The notes beneath the pieces were generated by a model. It had not been told where the DNA came from, made no database searches, and saw nothing but the letters and a program-made list of their open reading frames with translations. Shown here piece by piece: positions 1-8,389 of a stretch of DNA of 10,394 bases. Every line of letters starts with the position of its first letter. The first letter of the stretch is position 1. Position numbers and translations under genes: made by a program. This stretch comes from Marinosulfonomonas sp. (GTDB taxonomy: Bacteria; Pseudomonadota; Alphaproteobacteria; Rhodobacterales; Rhodobacteraceae): positions 1 to 10,394 of the forward strand of contig JAHRVD010000391.1 in the NCBI GenBank assembly GCA_019090845.1, in the 5' to 3' direction.

Positions 1-26
1 AACGGGCGAAAGGTAGGATTGGATAA

Positions 27-2345
<2,319 letters not shown>

Positions 2346-2347
<2 letters not shown>

Positions 2348-2351
2348 GGAG
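2346..2351 (+). promoter_or_regulatory. Shine-Dalgarno of atpC overlapping the atpD stop
   Basis: AAGGAG begins inside the TAA stop of atpD and lies five bases before the atpC ATG at 2357. Ribosomes finishing beta therefore stop on the start signal for epsilon, which supports translational coupling. Confidence 0.8.
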
Positions 2352-2356
2352 CCGAC

Positions 2357-2767
2357 ATGGCTGATACGATGCAATTTGATCTGGTGTCGCCTGAACGCAG
2401 ACTCGCTTCTGTCGAAGCGAGCGAGGTGCAGATTCCAGGTTCAGAAGGCGATATGACGGCAATGCCCGATCATACGCCAACAATCACAAACTTGCGCCCC
2501 GGTTTGCTGCGTGTGGTTGGAAGTGAAGGTACGCAGGAATACCTTGTAACAGGTGGGTTTGCCGAAATCACCGCGACCAGCGCATCGGTATTGGCCGAAC
2601 ACGCAGTGTCGCGCGATGAGCTGACACAGGACATCATCGATGGTCTGGTGTCGGATGCGAATGAAGCCCGTGACAATGCCACTGCGGAAAACAAGGACGC
2701 CGCAGTCAAATTTGTGGCAGATATTGCCGTCGCCGCAGAGCTTGTTGGTTTCTCGGCGCGGAGCTGA
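2357..2767 (+). CDS. atpC: ATP synthase F1 subunit epsilon
   Basis: This is the epsilon subunit, part of the central stalk that links gamma to the c-ring and can restrain ATP hydrolysis. The 136 residues contain the N-terminal beta-sandwich domain, with the typical opening [10 protein letters not shown] at 5-14, [16 protein letters not shown] at 26-41 and the VTGGFAEI strand at 64-71. The two-helix C-terminal part follows from about residue 85 and is alanine- and acid-rich. It is the last gene of the atp cluster: nine bases separate it from atpD and a strong hairpin terminator follows 20 bases after its stop. The call is secure; how far this epsilon is inhibitory cannot be read from the sequence. 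Confidence 0.97.
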   Translation: MADTMQFDLVSPERRLASVEASEVQIPGSEGDMTAMPDHTPTITNLRPGLLRVVGSEGTQEYLVTGGFAEITATSASVLAEHAVSRDELTQDIIDGLVSDANEARDNATAENKDAAVKFVADIAVAAELVGFSARS

Positions 2768-2787
2768 TCCAATTTTGAAACAATCTG

Positions 2788-2819
2788 AAGGGCCCCGGTT
2801 ATCTGGGGCCTTTTGTTTT
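2788..2819 (+). terminator. Rho-independent terminator of the atp operon
   Basis: A GC-rich stem (AAGGGCCCC at 2788-2796 pairing with GGGGCCTTT at 2805-2813, with one G-U pair) has an 8-base loop and runs into TTTTGTTTT. It starts 20 bases after the atpC stop and should end the ATP synthase transcript before the lectin gene. Confidence 0.92.
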
Positions 2820-2833
2820 GCGGAACTCCTTTT

Positions 2834-2839
2834 TATGAT
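2834..2839 (+). promoter_or_regulatory. Possible -10 box for the lectin gene
   Basis: TATGAT matches five of six bases of the sigma-70 -10 consensus and lies 26 bases before the lectin ATG, just after the atp terminator. The matching -35 region falls in the terminator T-tract and is poor (TTTTGT or TTGTTT), so this is a weak candidate. Confidence 0.3.
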
Positions 2840-2865
2840 CAGATACCAGCCAGCAGGAGCGTCTG

Positions 2866-3216
2866 ATGCGGCGTCTTAATAGTCAGCTCACCGGGGTCGA
2901 TCAGGGATCGCTGATGCTATTCTCTGATTTTGAAACAGGTGGCGACATGTGGACGGGCGAAGGCGCGCGCGAATTACGCCAAACCGTAGAATTTTCTGAA
3001 CGGTATTTGTCGCCACCGGTGGTGAATGTCTCTATTTCGCTTTGGGATATAGATCAGAAGTCAAATCAACGTGCTGATATCACTGCAGAAAATATCAGCG
3101 CCGACCAGTTCGAGATAGTATTTAGAACATGGGGCGACACCCGTGTTGCACGTATTCGCGCTGATTGGCTGGCCATCGGAGAATTGGCCGACGACGAAAT
3201 CTGGGATGTAAAATAA
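2866..3216 (+). CDS. H-type lectin domain protein
   Basis: The 116-residue protein resembles the H-type lectin domain family (Pfam H_lectin), a small beta-sandwich best known from snail agglutinins and discoidins that bind GalNAc-type sugars. The family pattern is visible: VEFSERYLSPPVVNVSISLW at about 41-60, then DID with Arg69, then the FRTWGDTRVARIRADWLAIG segment at about 86-105 with Trp89 and Trp101. No signal peptide or membrane segment is seen, so a cytoplasmic or unconventionally exported protein is likely. The start is supported by an AGGAG at 2855-2859, six bases before the ATG. The gene follows the atp terminator and ends 10 bases from the convergent prs stop. By eye its codons look slightly more AT-rich than the atp genes. 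The sugar ligand and role are unknown. Confidence 0.75.
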   Translation: MRRLNSQLTGVDQGSLMLFSDFETGGDMWTGEGARELRQTVEFSERYLSPPVVNVSISLWDIDQKSNQRADITAENISADQFEIVFRTWGDTRVARIRADWLAIGELADDEIWDVK

Positions 3217-3226
3217 CCGACGTCGT

Positions 3227-4246
3227 CTATTCTGCCGAATACATTCCATCATAGATAGGCTGCAACATTTCGTGGTCAAACAGCGAAGAGACGCTGGTGC
3301 CGCTCCAAATGTTCAACAATGCCTGCGACAAAAGCGGCGCAACCGGAACAATTCGAATATTTTTGGCGGACTTCACTTTGTCGGTCGGCTGAATGGAATC
3401 AGTAATCACCAAACTTTTCATCGCCGAATTCTGAACGCGTTCGATGGCCGGGCCGGACAGCACGCCGTGGGTAATGTAGGAATGCACTTCTTTGGCGCCT
3501 TGCTCGATCAGCACCTCGGCCGCTTTACATAGCGTTCCAGCGGTGTCGATGATGTCGTCCACGATAATACAGCGTTTGCCTTTTACATCGCCGATTATTG
3601 TCATTTCTTCGACTTCACCGGGTTTTCCACGCCGTTTATCAACGATGGAAAGGGGGCAATTGATCCGCTTTGCCAGTTCACGGGCCCGCGCCACGCCACC
3701 AACATCCGGCGATACAATCATCAGATCGTCCTTGTTGCCCCGGAAATGGTGCTCAATATCAAGCGCAAACACCGGTGAGGCATAAAGATTGTCCACCGGA
3801 ATATCGAAAAAACCCTGAATTTGCGCGGCGTGCAAATCCATCGTCAAAACCCGTTCGATACCGGCCTCGGTGATCAGGTTTGCCACCAGCTTGGCCGAAA
3901 TAGGTGTGCGCGCCTTGGTTCGCCGGTCTTGGCGGGCATAACCGAAATAGGGGATCACGGCGGTTATTCTGGCAGCAGAGGACCGCTTTAGTGCATCCGC
4001 AATAATCAGCAATTCCATCAGGTTGTCGTTTGCCGGGTTCGAGGTTGACTGAATGATGAACATATCCTCGCCACGGACATTTTCGTAAACTTCCACGAAA
4101 ATTTCCTGATCGTTGAACTGTTCGACCCGGGCATCAACCAGCCCGACATTGACACCCCGGTGCATCGACAGGCGTTTTGACATCGCTTTTGCAAGCGGAC
4201 GATTGGAATTTCCTGCAATCAGTTTTGGTTCGGTGACGGATGGCAT
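3227..4246 (-). CDS. prs: Ribose-phosphate pyrophosphokinase (PRPP synthase)
   Basis: Prs transfers pyrophosphate from ATP to ribose 5-phosphate to give PRPP, the precursor of purines, pyrimidines, NAD, histidine and tryptophan. The protein is 339 residues with the chosen start. Visible motifs are FGYARQDRR at 101-109 (ATP-binding flexible loop), [14 protein letters not shown] at 135-148 (the class I Prs cation-binding signature) and the PRPP loop DDIIDTAGT at 230-238. The open frame reaches upstream to 4324, but the ATG at 4246 is preferred. It has GGAG (4255-4258) eight bases before it, it gives the usual N-terminus [20 protein letters not shown], and the extra 26 residues would run through the divergent promoter region. 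The gene is convergent with the lectin gene and divergent from the isomerase gene. Confidence 0.97.
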   Translation of the reverse strand: MPSVTEPKLIAGNSNRPLAKAMSKRLSMHRGVNVGLVDARVEQFNDQEIFVEVYENVRGEDMFIIQSTSNPANDNLMELLIIADALKRSSAARITAVIPYFGYARQDRRTKARTPISAKLVANLITEAGIERVLTMDLHAAQIQGFFDIPVDNLYASPVFALDIEHHFRGNKDDLMIVSPDVGGVARARELAKRINCPLSIVDKRRGKPGEVEEMTIIGDVKGKRCIIVDDIIDTAGTLCKAAEVLIEQGAKEVHSYITHGVLSGPAIERVQNSAMKSLVITDSIQPTDKVKSAKNIRIVPVAPLLSQALLNIWSGTSVSSLFDHEMLQPIYDGMYSAE

Positions 4247-4254
4247 GGCAGCTG

Positions 4255-4258
4255 CTCC
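4255..4258 (-). promoter_or_regulatory. Shine-Dalgarno deciding the prs start
   Basis: On the minus strand GGAG lies eight bases before the ATG at 4246. It supports the 339-residue Prs rather than the 26-residue longer frame. Confidence 0.7.
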
Positions 4259-4289
4259 GTTAAGGTCGCTATGTGAAGGATTCGTGACG

Positions 4290-4317
4290 TTGACACCGCT
4301 TACCACCCCGTTACGCT
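4290..4317 (+). promoter_or_regulatory. Candidate promoter of the isomerase gene
   Basis: A perfect -35 hexamer TTGACA (4290-4295) is followed after 16 bases by a weak -10, TACGCT (4312-4317). It would start RNA about 25 bases before the ATG at 4350. It lies in the 103-bp divergent region between prs and the isomerase gene. No equally clear promoter for prs was seen on the other strand. Confidence 0.45.
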
Positions 4318-4349
4318 GTTGCAAACATCACGTTCAGGGGGCGCGGCAA

Positions 4350-4946
4350 ATGGCGCATATAGATTACTTTTTTGCGACAGTTTCACCTTTCTCTTACCTT
4401 GCGGGTAAGCGATTGGAAGAAATCGCTGGCAAACATGGTGCCAGCGTTACTTATAAGCCGCTCGACATCATGGGTCTGTTTGGGCGCACCGGTGGAACGA
4501 TGCTGCAGGACCGGCATGTTTCGCGGTTGCAATACCGCGCCCAGGAACTGGCCCGGCAATCTGCGAACACCGGCCTATCGCTGAATATGAAGCCGATGTA
4601 TTTTCCTGCAAATCCGGCCCCGTCGTCCTATGCGATAATTGCGGCTCAGGCGGCGGGGGGCGGTGATATGGCCGAGCTTGTTCACTCGATCCTGCGCGCC
4701 TGCTGGGCTGAGGAAAAGAACATCGCTGATGATGATGTTATCAAGGCATGTCTGGAAGCCGCCGGGTTTGATCCATCTTTGGCCGATTCAGGCATGTTGG
4801 CGGGGGCGGAAACCTATGGTGCAAATCTGGAAGAGGCCGCAAATCGCGGCGTGTTCGGGGCACCGTTTTACATCACCGATCAGGACCAGCGGTTCTGGGG
4901 ACAGGACCGGTTGGACGATCTTGACCGGTGTTTGGGCGGATCATAG
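4350..4946 (+). CDS. 2-hydroxychromene-2-carboxylate isomerase family protein (DsbA/kappa-GST-like)
   Basis: The 198-residue protein matches the thioredoxin-fold family of 2-hydroxychromene-2-carboxylate isomerases and kappa-class glutathione transferases. The founding member uses glutathione to isomerise an intermediate of naphthalene breakdown. Seen here are the N-terminal strand and active-site turn DYFFATVSPFSYL (5-17, with Ser12 or Ser15 in place of a CxxC), the cis-proline loop GVFGAPFY (167-174, Pro172) and the C-terminal FWGQDRLDDL (182-191). There is no CxxC, so it is not a disulfide oxidase. AGGGGG at 4336-4341, eight bases before the ATG at 4350, fixes the start. An in-frame extension to 4113 would overlap prs antisense and is rejected. 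No aromatic degradation genes are nearby, so the substrate is probably something else, perhaps a glutathione adduct. Confidence 0.88.
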   Translation: MAHIDYFFATVSPFSYLAGKRLEEIAGKHGASVTYKPLDIMGLFGRTGGTMLQDRHVSRLQYRAQELARQSANTGLSLNMKPMYFPANPAPSSYAIIAAQAAGGGDMAELVHSILRACWAEEKNIADDDVIKACLEAAGFDPSLADSGMLAGAETYGANLEEAANRGVFGAPFYITDQDQRFWGQDRLDDLDRCLGGS

Positions 4947-4958
4947 CTGCGCGGCGGA

Positions 4959-6011
4959 TTAGCCCCCGGCTACGGCCAAAAATTCATCCACATCCTTAGG
5001 CGTCGTTGACCAGCTACAGACCATGCGCGCAGACAGGTTTTCATTGTCCGGCCCCTCAAGCGACTGGTCAAACGGCCAAAAGTAATAGGCTGCACCCGCC
5101 TTGTGGGCTTGTCTGTGGCCTGCACGTGGCCAACTGGCGAACACGGCGTTCGCCTGCGTTGGATATAACAGTCTGGCGCCCTCAAGTGCTTGAATGCCGC
5201 TCGATAGTCTGGCTGCCATCGCATTGGCATGTCTGGCCAGATCCAACCAAAGATCATCGTGTAGATAGGCGTCCATCTGTGCCGACAGATACCGGTGTTT
5301 CGAAAATAAATGCCCAGCCCGTTTGCGACGCAACTCAAACTCCCACGCATGGCGCGGATCAAAAAACACCACCGCTTCGACGCCAAGCAAGCCGTTTTTG
5401 GTGCCGCCAAACGACACAGCATCAACGCCTGCTTTCCATGTCATCTGAGCAGGGGTGCATCCGGCACTTACAAGTGCATTAGCAAACCGCGCACCATCCA
5501 TGTGAACCGGCAGATCAAACTGTTTGGCAATGTCACAAATTTGTGCGACCTGATCGGCGCTATAGATAGCACCGTGTTCCGTTGAATTGGTCAAAGACAC
5601 CATGCCGCGCTGGACGTTGTGAACGCCACCGCGGCCAGCGGATTTAATCGTTTTTTCCAGATGCTCCGGCGACATACGGGCATTTTCGCCCTCGATCAGA
5701 ACCAGCTTTGCACCACCGGTATAAAATTCTGGTGCACCGCATTCATCTTCTTCGATATGAGCGTTGCGGTGGCAAAAGATCGTCTGCCAGGGCTTACACA
5801 GAACGGACAGGATTGTTGCGTTCGCCGCGGTGCCAGTAGCAACCAGATAGACAGCAGCCTCGGGTGCCTCAAACACATCGCGAATGCGTTGGCGCACAGA
5901 ATCCATCAGCGTGTCGGCCCCATAGGGCATGGCATAGCCCTGATTGGCCTGAACGATAGCTTGGATCACTTTAGGGTGCGCGGGGGCGCTGTTGTCAGAT
6001 GCGAAAAACAT
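4959..6011 (-). CDS. ltaE: Low-specificity L-threonine aldolase
   Basis: This PLP enzyme of fold type I cleaves L-threonine or L-allo-threonine to glycine and acetaldehyde, and may act on other beta-hydroxy amino acids. The protein has 350 residues from the ATG at 6011. Key segments are SDNSAPAHPKV near the N-terminus, the phosphate-binding turn ATGTAAN (58-64), HMDGAR (170-175), whose Asp contacts the PLP ring nitrogen, and SFGGTKNG (200-207) with Lys205 as the Schiff-base lysine. The ATG overlaps the stop of the upstream cysteine-cluster gene (TGATG), so translation is likely coupled. A TTG one codon earlier is less likely. The gene is last in the five-gene minus-strand unit and ends 12 bases from the convergent isomerase gene. 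No clear terminator hairpin was seen. The family call is strong; stereo-specificity is inferred. Confidence 0.93.
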   Translation of the reverse strand: MFFASDNSAPAHPKVIQAIVQANQGYAMPYGADTLMDSVRQRIRDVFEAPEAAVYLVATGTAANATILSVLCKPWQTIFCHRNAHIEEDECGAPEFYTGGAKLVLIEGENARMSPEHLEKTIKSAGRGGVHNVQRGMVSLTNSTEHGAIYSADQVAQICDIAKQFDLPVHMDGARFANALVSAGCTPAQMTWKAGVDAVSFGGTKNGLLGVEAVVFFDPRHAWEFELRRKRAGHLFSKHRYLSAQMDAYLHDDLWLDLARHANAMAARLSSGIQALEGARLLYPTQANAVFASWPRAGHRQAHKAGAAYYFWPFDQSLEGPDNENLSARMVCSWSTTPKDVDEFLAVAGG

Positions 6012-6481
6012 CAATCCTCATCCTCTATTATGTAATCTTCCCAGTCGTCTTCATCGACCTCAAATTCAGGTATTGTCCAGCCCTGAACCGACACGCCTGC
6101 GTCGTGAACCGATTGCGCATCGCCAGATATCAATGGGTGCCAGTCGCAAAGCGGATTGCCTTCCCATAATAGTCGGTAAGCGCAGGTCTTGGGTAGCCAA
6201 TAGGCGTGTTGAGAAATCGACTCGGTTGTCAGCACGATGCAATTGGGCACGATCTGCTTGCGGATATCATATTGAGCGCACTGGCAGGATTTATCATCGA
6301 GCAAGCGACAGGCCACGCGCGTCAGGGCTACTTCGCCGGTGTCCGGGTCTTCCAGTTTGTTCAGACAACACCGCCCGCAACCATCGCACAGGGCTTCCCA
6401 TTCCTTTGGGTTCAGGTTCTTAAGCTTAACGCGCTCCCAAAACCGGTCACGCAGCCCATGTTGATTTTTAGGGTTGCTCAT
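6011..6481 (-). CDS. YcgN/YkgJ-type cysteine cluster protein (UPF0260)
   Basis: The 156-residue protein belongs to the YcgN (UPF0260) branch of the YkgJ/CxxCxxCC cysteine-cluster family. Its function is not established, though metal or Fe-S binding is usually supposed. The hallmark CDGCGRCC is at 32-39 (Cys32, 35, 38, 39). Further cysteines stand at 58, 66, 68, 81, 100 and 112, giving ten in all. The C-terminus is a strongly acidic tail (EDDWEDYIIEDED, 144-156). No signal peptide is visible, so a cytoplasmic location is expected. The Shine-Dalgarno is weak (GGTGG). The start is 36 bases after the ribF stop and the end overlaps the ltaE start, so it is most likely part of the ppaC-to-ltaE operon. 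Confidence 0.88.
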   Translation of the reverse strand: MSNPKNQHGLRDRFWERVKLKNLNPKEWEALCDGCGRCCLNKLEDPDTGEVALTRVACRLLDDKSCQCAQYDIRKQIVPNCIVLTTESISQHAYWLPKTCAYRLLWEGNPLCDWHPLISGDAQSVHDAGVSVQGWTIPEFEVDEDDWEDYIIEDED

Positions 6482-6517
6482 CTGGCCACCGTATCGATGC
6501 GCTGGCGGAAAGAAAGC

Positions 6518-7462
6518 TCAGATTTTTGCAAGAATTTCGCGGGCCTGTTCGCAATCGAGATCAATTTGTTTCACAAGTTGATCCAACGTATCAAATTTCG
6601 CTTCCGCCCGAAGGTAGTCGACAAAGGCAATCGATATATGTTCACCGTATAGATCACCGGAAAAATCAAATATGAACGTTTCCAGATTCGGCTGATTGTC
6701 GCCAAACATCGGGCGGACACCGACCGAAGCCGCGCCGCCGTAGCTGCCTTTGTGTCGGCCCGTCAATACATCGACCTTCACGGCGTAGACCCCGAATTTT
6801 GGCGGGTGCAATCCCTTGATTGACATGTTGGCGGTTGGATAGCCAAGCTCGCGCCCGCGCTTTTCACCGTCAAAAACTTCGCCATCAATCCGGTGCAAAT
6901 GGCCCAGCATTTGGGCGGCCCGGGCCGGATGCCCGTCTGCCAGCAGCTGGCGGATCGCGGTTGATGAAACTGCTCCGTGCTCGCCTTGCACAAGCTCAGC
7001 AATGATTACGGTTATGCCCGCCTTCTTGCCAAGTGACACCAGGCTTTGCGCGGTTCCGGTGCGCCCTTTGCCAAATTTGAAATCCTGGCCGACAACCAGC
7101 GTCGATAAACCCAACCCGTCAACCAGAACCTGCTGCACAAATTCTGCGGCCGTTAGCCCGGCCAGTTCCGCGTTGAAAGGCAGTTGATAAAGTCTTTCAA
7201 TTTCCATTTTCTCAAGCCGGTTGGCGCGGGCCTCGGCATTCATTAGGCGAAATGGTGGTGCGGTTGGCGCAAAAACCTGTCGTGGGTGGGGTTCAAAGGT
7301 AACGATTCCCAGCGGTGCATTATTTTGGCGAGCATGTTTTCGGGCGATTTCAATCACGGCCTGATGCCCAATGTGCACGCCATCAAAATTCCCGATGGCG
7401 GCGCAGGCCCCGCGATCTTCGTCGTTAAGGTCGTTCCATGATTGGAAGCTGCGCATTGTCAT
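6518..7462 (-). CDS. ribF: Bifunctional riboflavin kinase / FAD synthetase
   Basis: RibF phosphorylates riboflavin to FMN and then adenylates FMN to FAD, releasing pyrophosphate. The 314-residue length is normal. The N-terminal nucleotidyltransferase domain shows GNFDGVHIGH (24-33), TFEPHPRQVF (55-64), VVGQDFKFGKGRTG (123-136) and SSTAIR (166-171). The C-terminal flavokinase domain shows KRGRELGYPTAN (201-212) and NLETFIFDF (259-267), with Glu261 the likely catalytic base. The ATG at 7460-7462 overlaps the TGA of the upstream HAD hydrolase gene in an ATGA arrangement, which indicates coupled translation; a second ATG at 7456 is possible. It sits third in the minus-strand operon. No FMN riboswitch was seen in front of it. 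Confidence 0.97.
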   Translation of the reverse strand: MTMRSFQSWNDLNDEDRGACAAIGNFDGVHIGHQAVIEIARKHARQNNAPLGIVTFEPHPRQVFAPTAPPFRLMNAEARANRLEKMEIERLYQLPFNAELAGLTAAEFVQQVLVDGLGLSTLVVGQDFKFGKGRTGTAQSLVSLGKKAGITVIIAELVQGEHGAVSSTAIRQLLADGHPARAAQMLGHLHRIDGEVFDGEKRGRELGYPTANMSIKGLHPPKFGVYAVKVDVLTGRHKGSYGGAASVGVRPMFGDNQPNLETFIFDFSGDLYGEHISIAFVDYLRAEAKFDTLDQLVKQIDLDCEQAREILAKI

Positions 7463-8334
7463 CGCAGTTGCGCTATCGCGGCTGTGGGCGCCATTTGGCG
7501 AGCGTCGAAGAATTCCTGCAACAGTGCGGGATCTGGGTGGTCCGGGTCTGGCCCAAAGCTGGCCGCTTCAAGCCCGCCGGTGATGAACAAAGTATCAAAG
7601 CCATCGCTCAGGCCACCTTGAATATCGGTGTGAATGCCATCACCGATACACAGGATATTTTCGTCGGCCACAATTTTCAGTGCCGCAAGGCGGCGACGGG
7701 CCAGATCGTAAATCGGCGGATGGGGCTTGCCGAAATACAGCGAAACACCGCCCATTTCCGTATAAAGCGTTGCAACCGCACCGGCGCAGTAAATCCGTTT
7801 GTCCCCTTTGTCGACAACGATATCGGGGTTGGTGCAAAGCAACTTTAGCCCCTTTTGCTTGGCAAATAGCAGTTGTGCGCGGTAATCTTCCGGGGTCTCG
7901 GTCAGGTCGTCAAAAAGGCCGGTGCAGACGATACCTTCGGCCTGATCCAGTGGCACGCGCTCAACGTCGCTCAGATCAAGGTCACTGGCCACTTCGGTGA
8001 AAAACCCCTGGTCTTTTTCGGGGCCAAGATGGTAGATGCGTTTGCCGACCAACCCCGCCGCAAGGCCCGCTTGCGAGGCATCGCCAGACGCCACAATTTC
8101 ATCGTAGCAATCGTCAGGAACACCAATTTTGCCAAGTTGCTTGCGCACAGAAGGTCGCGGGCGGGGCGAGTTGGTTAGTAGCACAACAATTCCGCCACCA
8201 GCGCGGAATTTTTGCAGCGCCGCAACCGCGTCTGGGAACGGGCGATATCCATTGTGCAGGCATCCCCACAGGTCGCAAAACAGTGCGTCGTAGCGATCTG
8301 AAATATCGGACAAGTGGGATATAAGGTTGGTCAT
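7459..8334 (-). CDS. HAD superfamily subclass IIA hydrolase (TIGR01459-like)
   Basis: The 291-residue protein is a HAD-IIA (NagD-like) phosphatase-type protein, closest in pattern to the uncharacterised TIGR01459 group. Motif I reads FCDLWGCLHNG (19-29): the nucleophile Asp21 is kept, but the usual second Asp is Trp23, which I recall as a trait of this group. Motif II is LLTNSPR (52-58), motif III is in FGKPHPP (201-207, Lys203) and motif IV is GDGIHTDI (231-238). The cap domain lies between motifs II and III. The ATG at 8334 with AAAGG five bases upstream is preferred over a GTG at 8367. The gene follows ppaC by 55 bases and overlaps ribF by four. The substrate is unknown; a sugar or flavin phosphate would fit the context. 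Confidence 0.88.
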   Translation of the reverse strand: MTNLISHLSDISDRYDALFCDLWGCLHNGYRPFPDAVAALQKFRAGGGIVVLLTNSPRPRPSVRKQLGKIGVPDDCYDEIVASGDASQAGLAAGLVGKRIYHLGPEKDQGFFTEVASDLDLSDVERVPLDQAEGIVCTGLFDDLTETPEDYRAQLLFAKQKGLKLLCTNPDIVVDKGDKRIYCAGAVATLYTEMGGVSLYFGKPHPPIYDLARRRLAALKIVADENILCIGDGIHTDIQGGLSDGFDTLFITGGLEAASFGPDPDHPDPALLQEFFDARQMAPTAAIAQLR

Positions 8335-8352
8335 CGGGGCCTTTGTGCCAGA

Positions 8353-8369
8353 ATGTGTTTTGAACACAT
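8353..8369. repeat. 17-bp perfect inverted repeat between ppaC and the HAD gene
   Basis: ATGTGTT-TTG-AACACAT has two perfect 7-base arms around a 3-base centre. It lies in the 55-base gap between two minus-strand genes, 18 bases before the HAD start. It has no T-tract after it, so it is not a standard terminator. It could be an operator, an RNA processing or stability hairpin, or chance. Confidence 0.6.
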
Positions 8370-8389
8370 GCAGTTTGCTGCGTTTCTTT

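Noticed and set aside
3218..3225. 8-bp palindrome CGACGTCG between the lectin and prs stops
   Set aside because: It has no loop and no T-tract, so it cannot act as a normal terminator; an 8-bp palindrome can occur by chance.
4247..4324. 26-residue N-terminal extension of Prs
   Set aside because: The internal ATG at 4246 has a good Shine-Dalgarno and the normal family N-terminus; the extension crosses the divergent promoter region.
4113..4349. 79-residue N-terminal extension of the isomerase
   Set aside because: It would be coded antisense to prs, while the ATG at 4350 has AGGGGG at the right distance and starts the thioredoxin fold directly.
4935..4959. Repeated GGCGGAT at the convergent isomerase/ltaE ends
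   Set aside because: Only seven bases are shared between two stop-codon regions in GC-rich sequence; no structure or function is suggested.
5006..5482. 158-codon plus-strand frame opposite ltaE
   Set aside because: It overlaps the well-supported threonine aldolase and shows no conserved pattern; judged a shadow frame.
7463..7583. FMN riboswitch in front of ribF
   Set aside because: The upstream bases are coding sequence of the HAD gene and no conserved riboswitch core was seen; ribF starts by ATGA overlap.
8335..8367. GTG start giving an 11-residue longer HAD protein
   Set aside because: The GTG lies inside the 17-bp inverted repeat with no clear Shine-Dalgarno; the ATG at 8334 has AAAGG in place.
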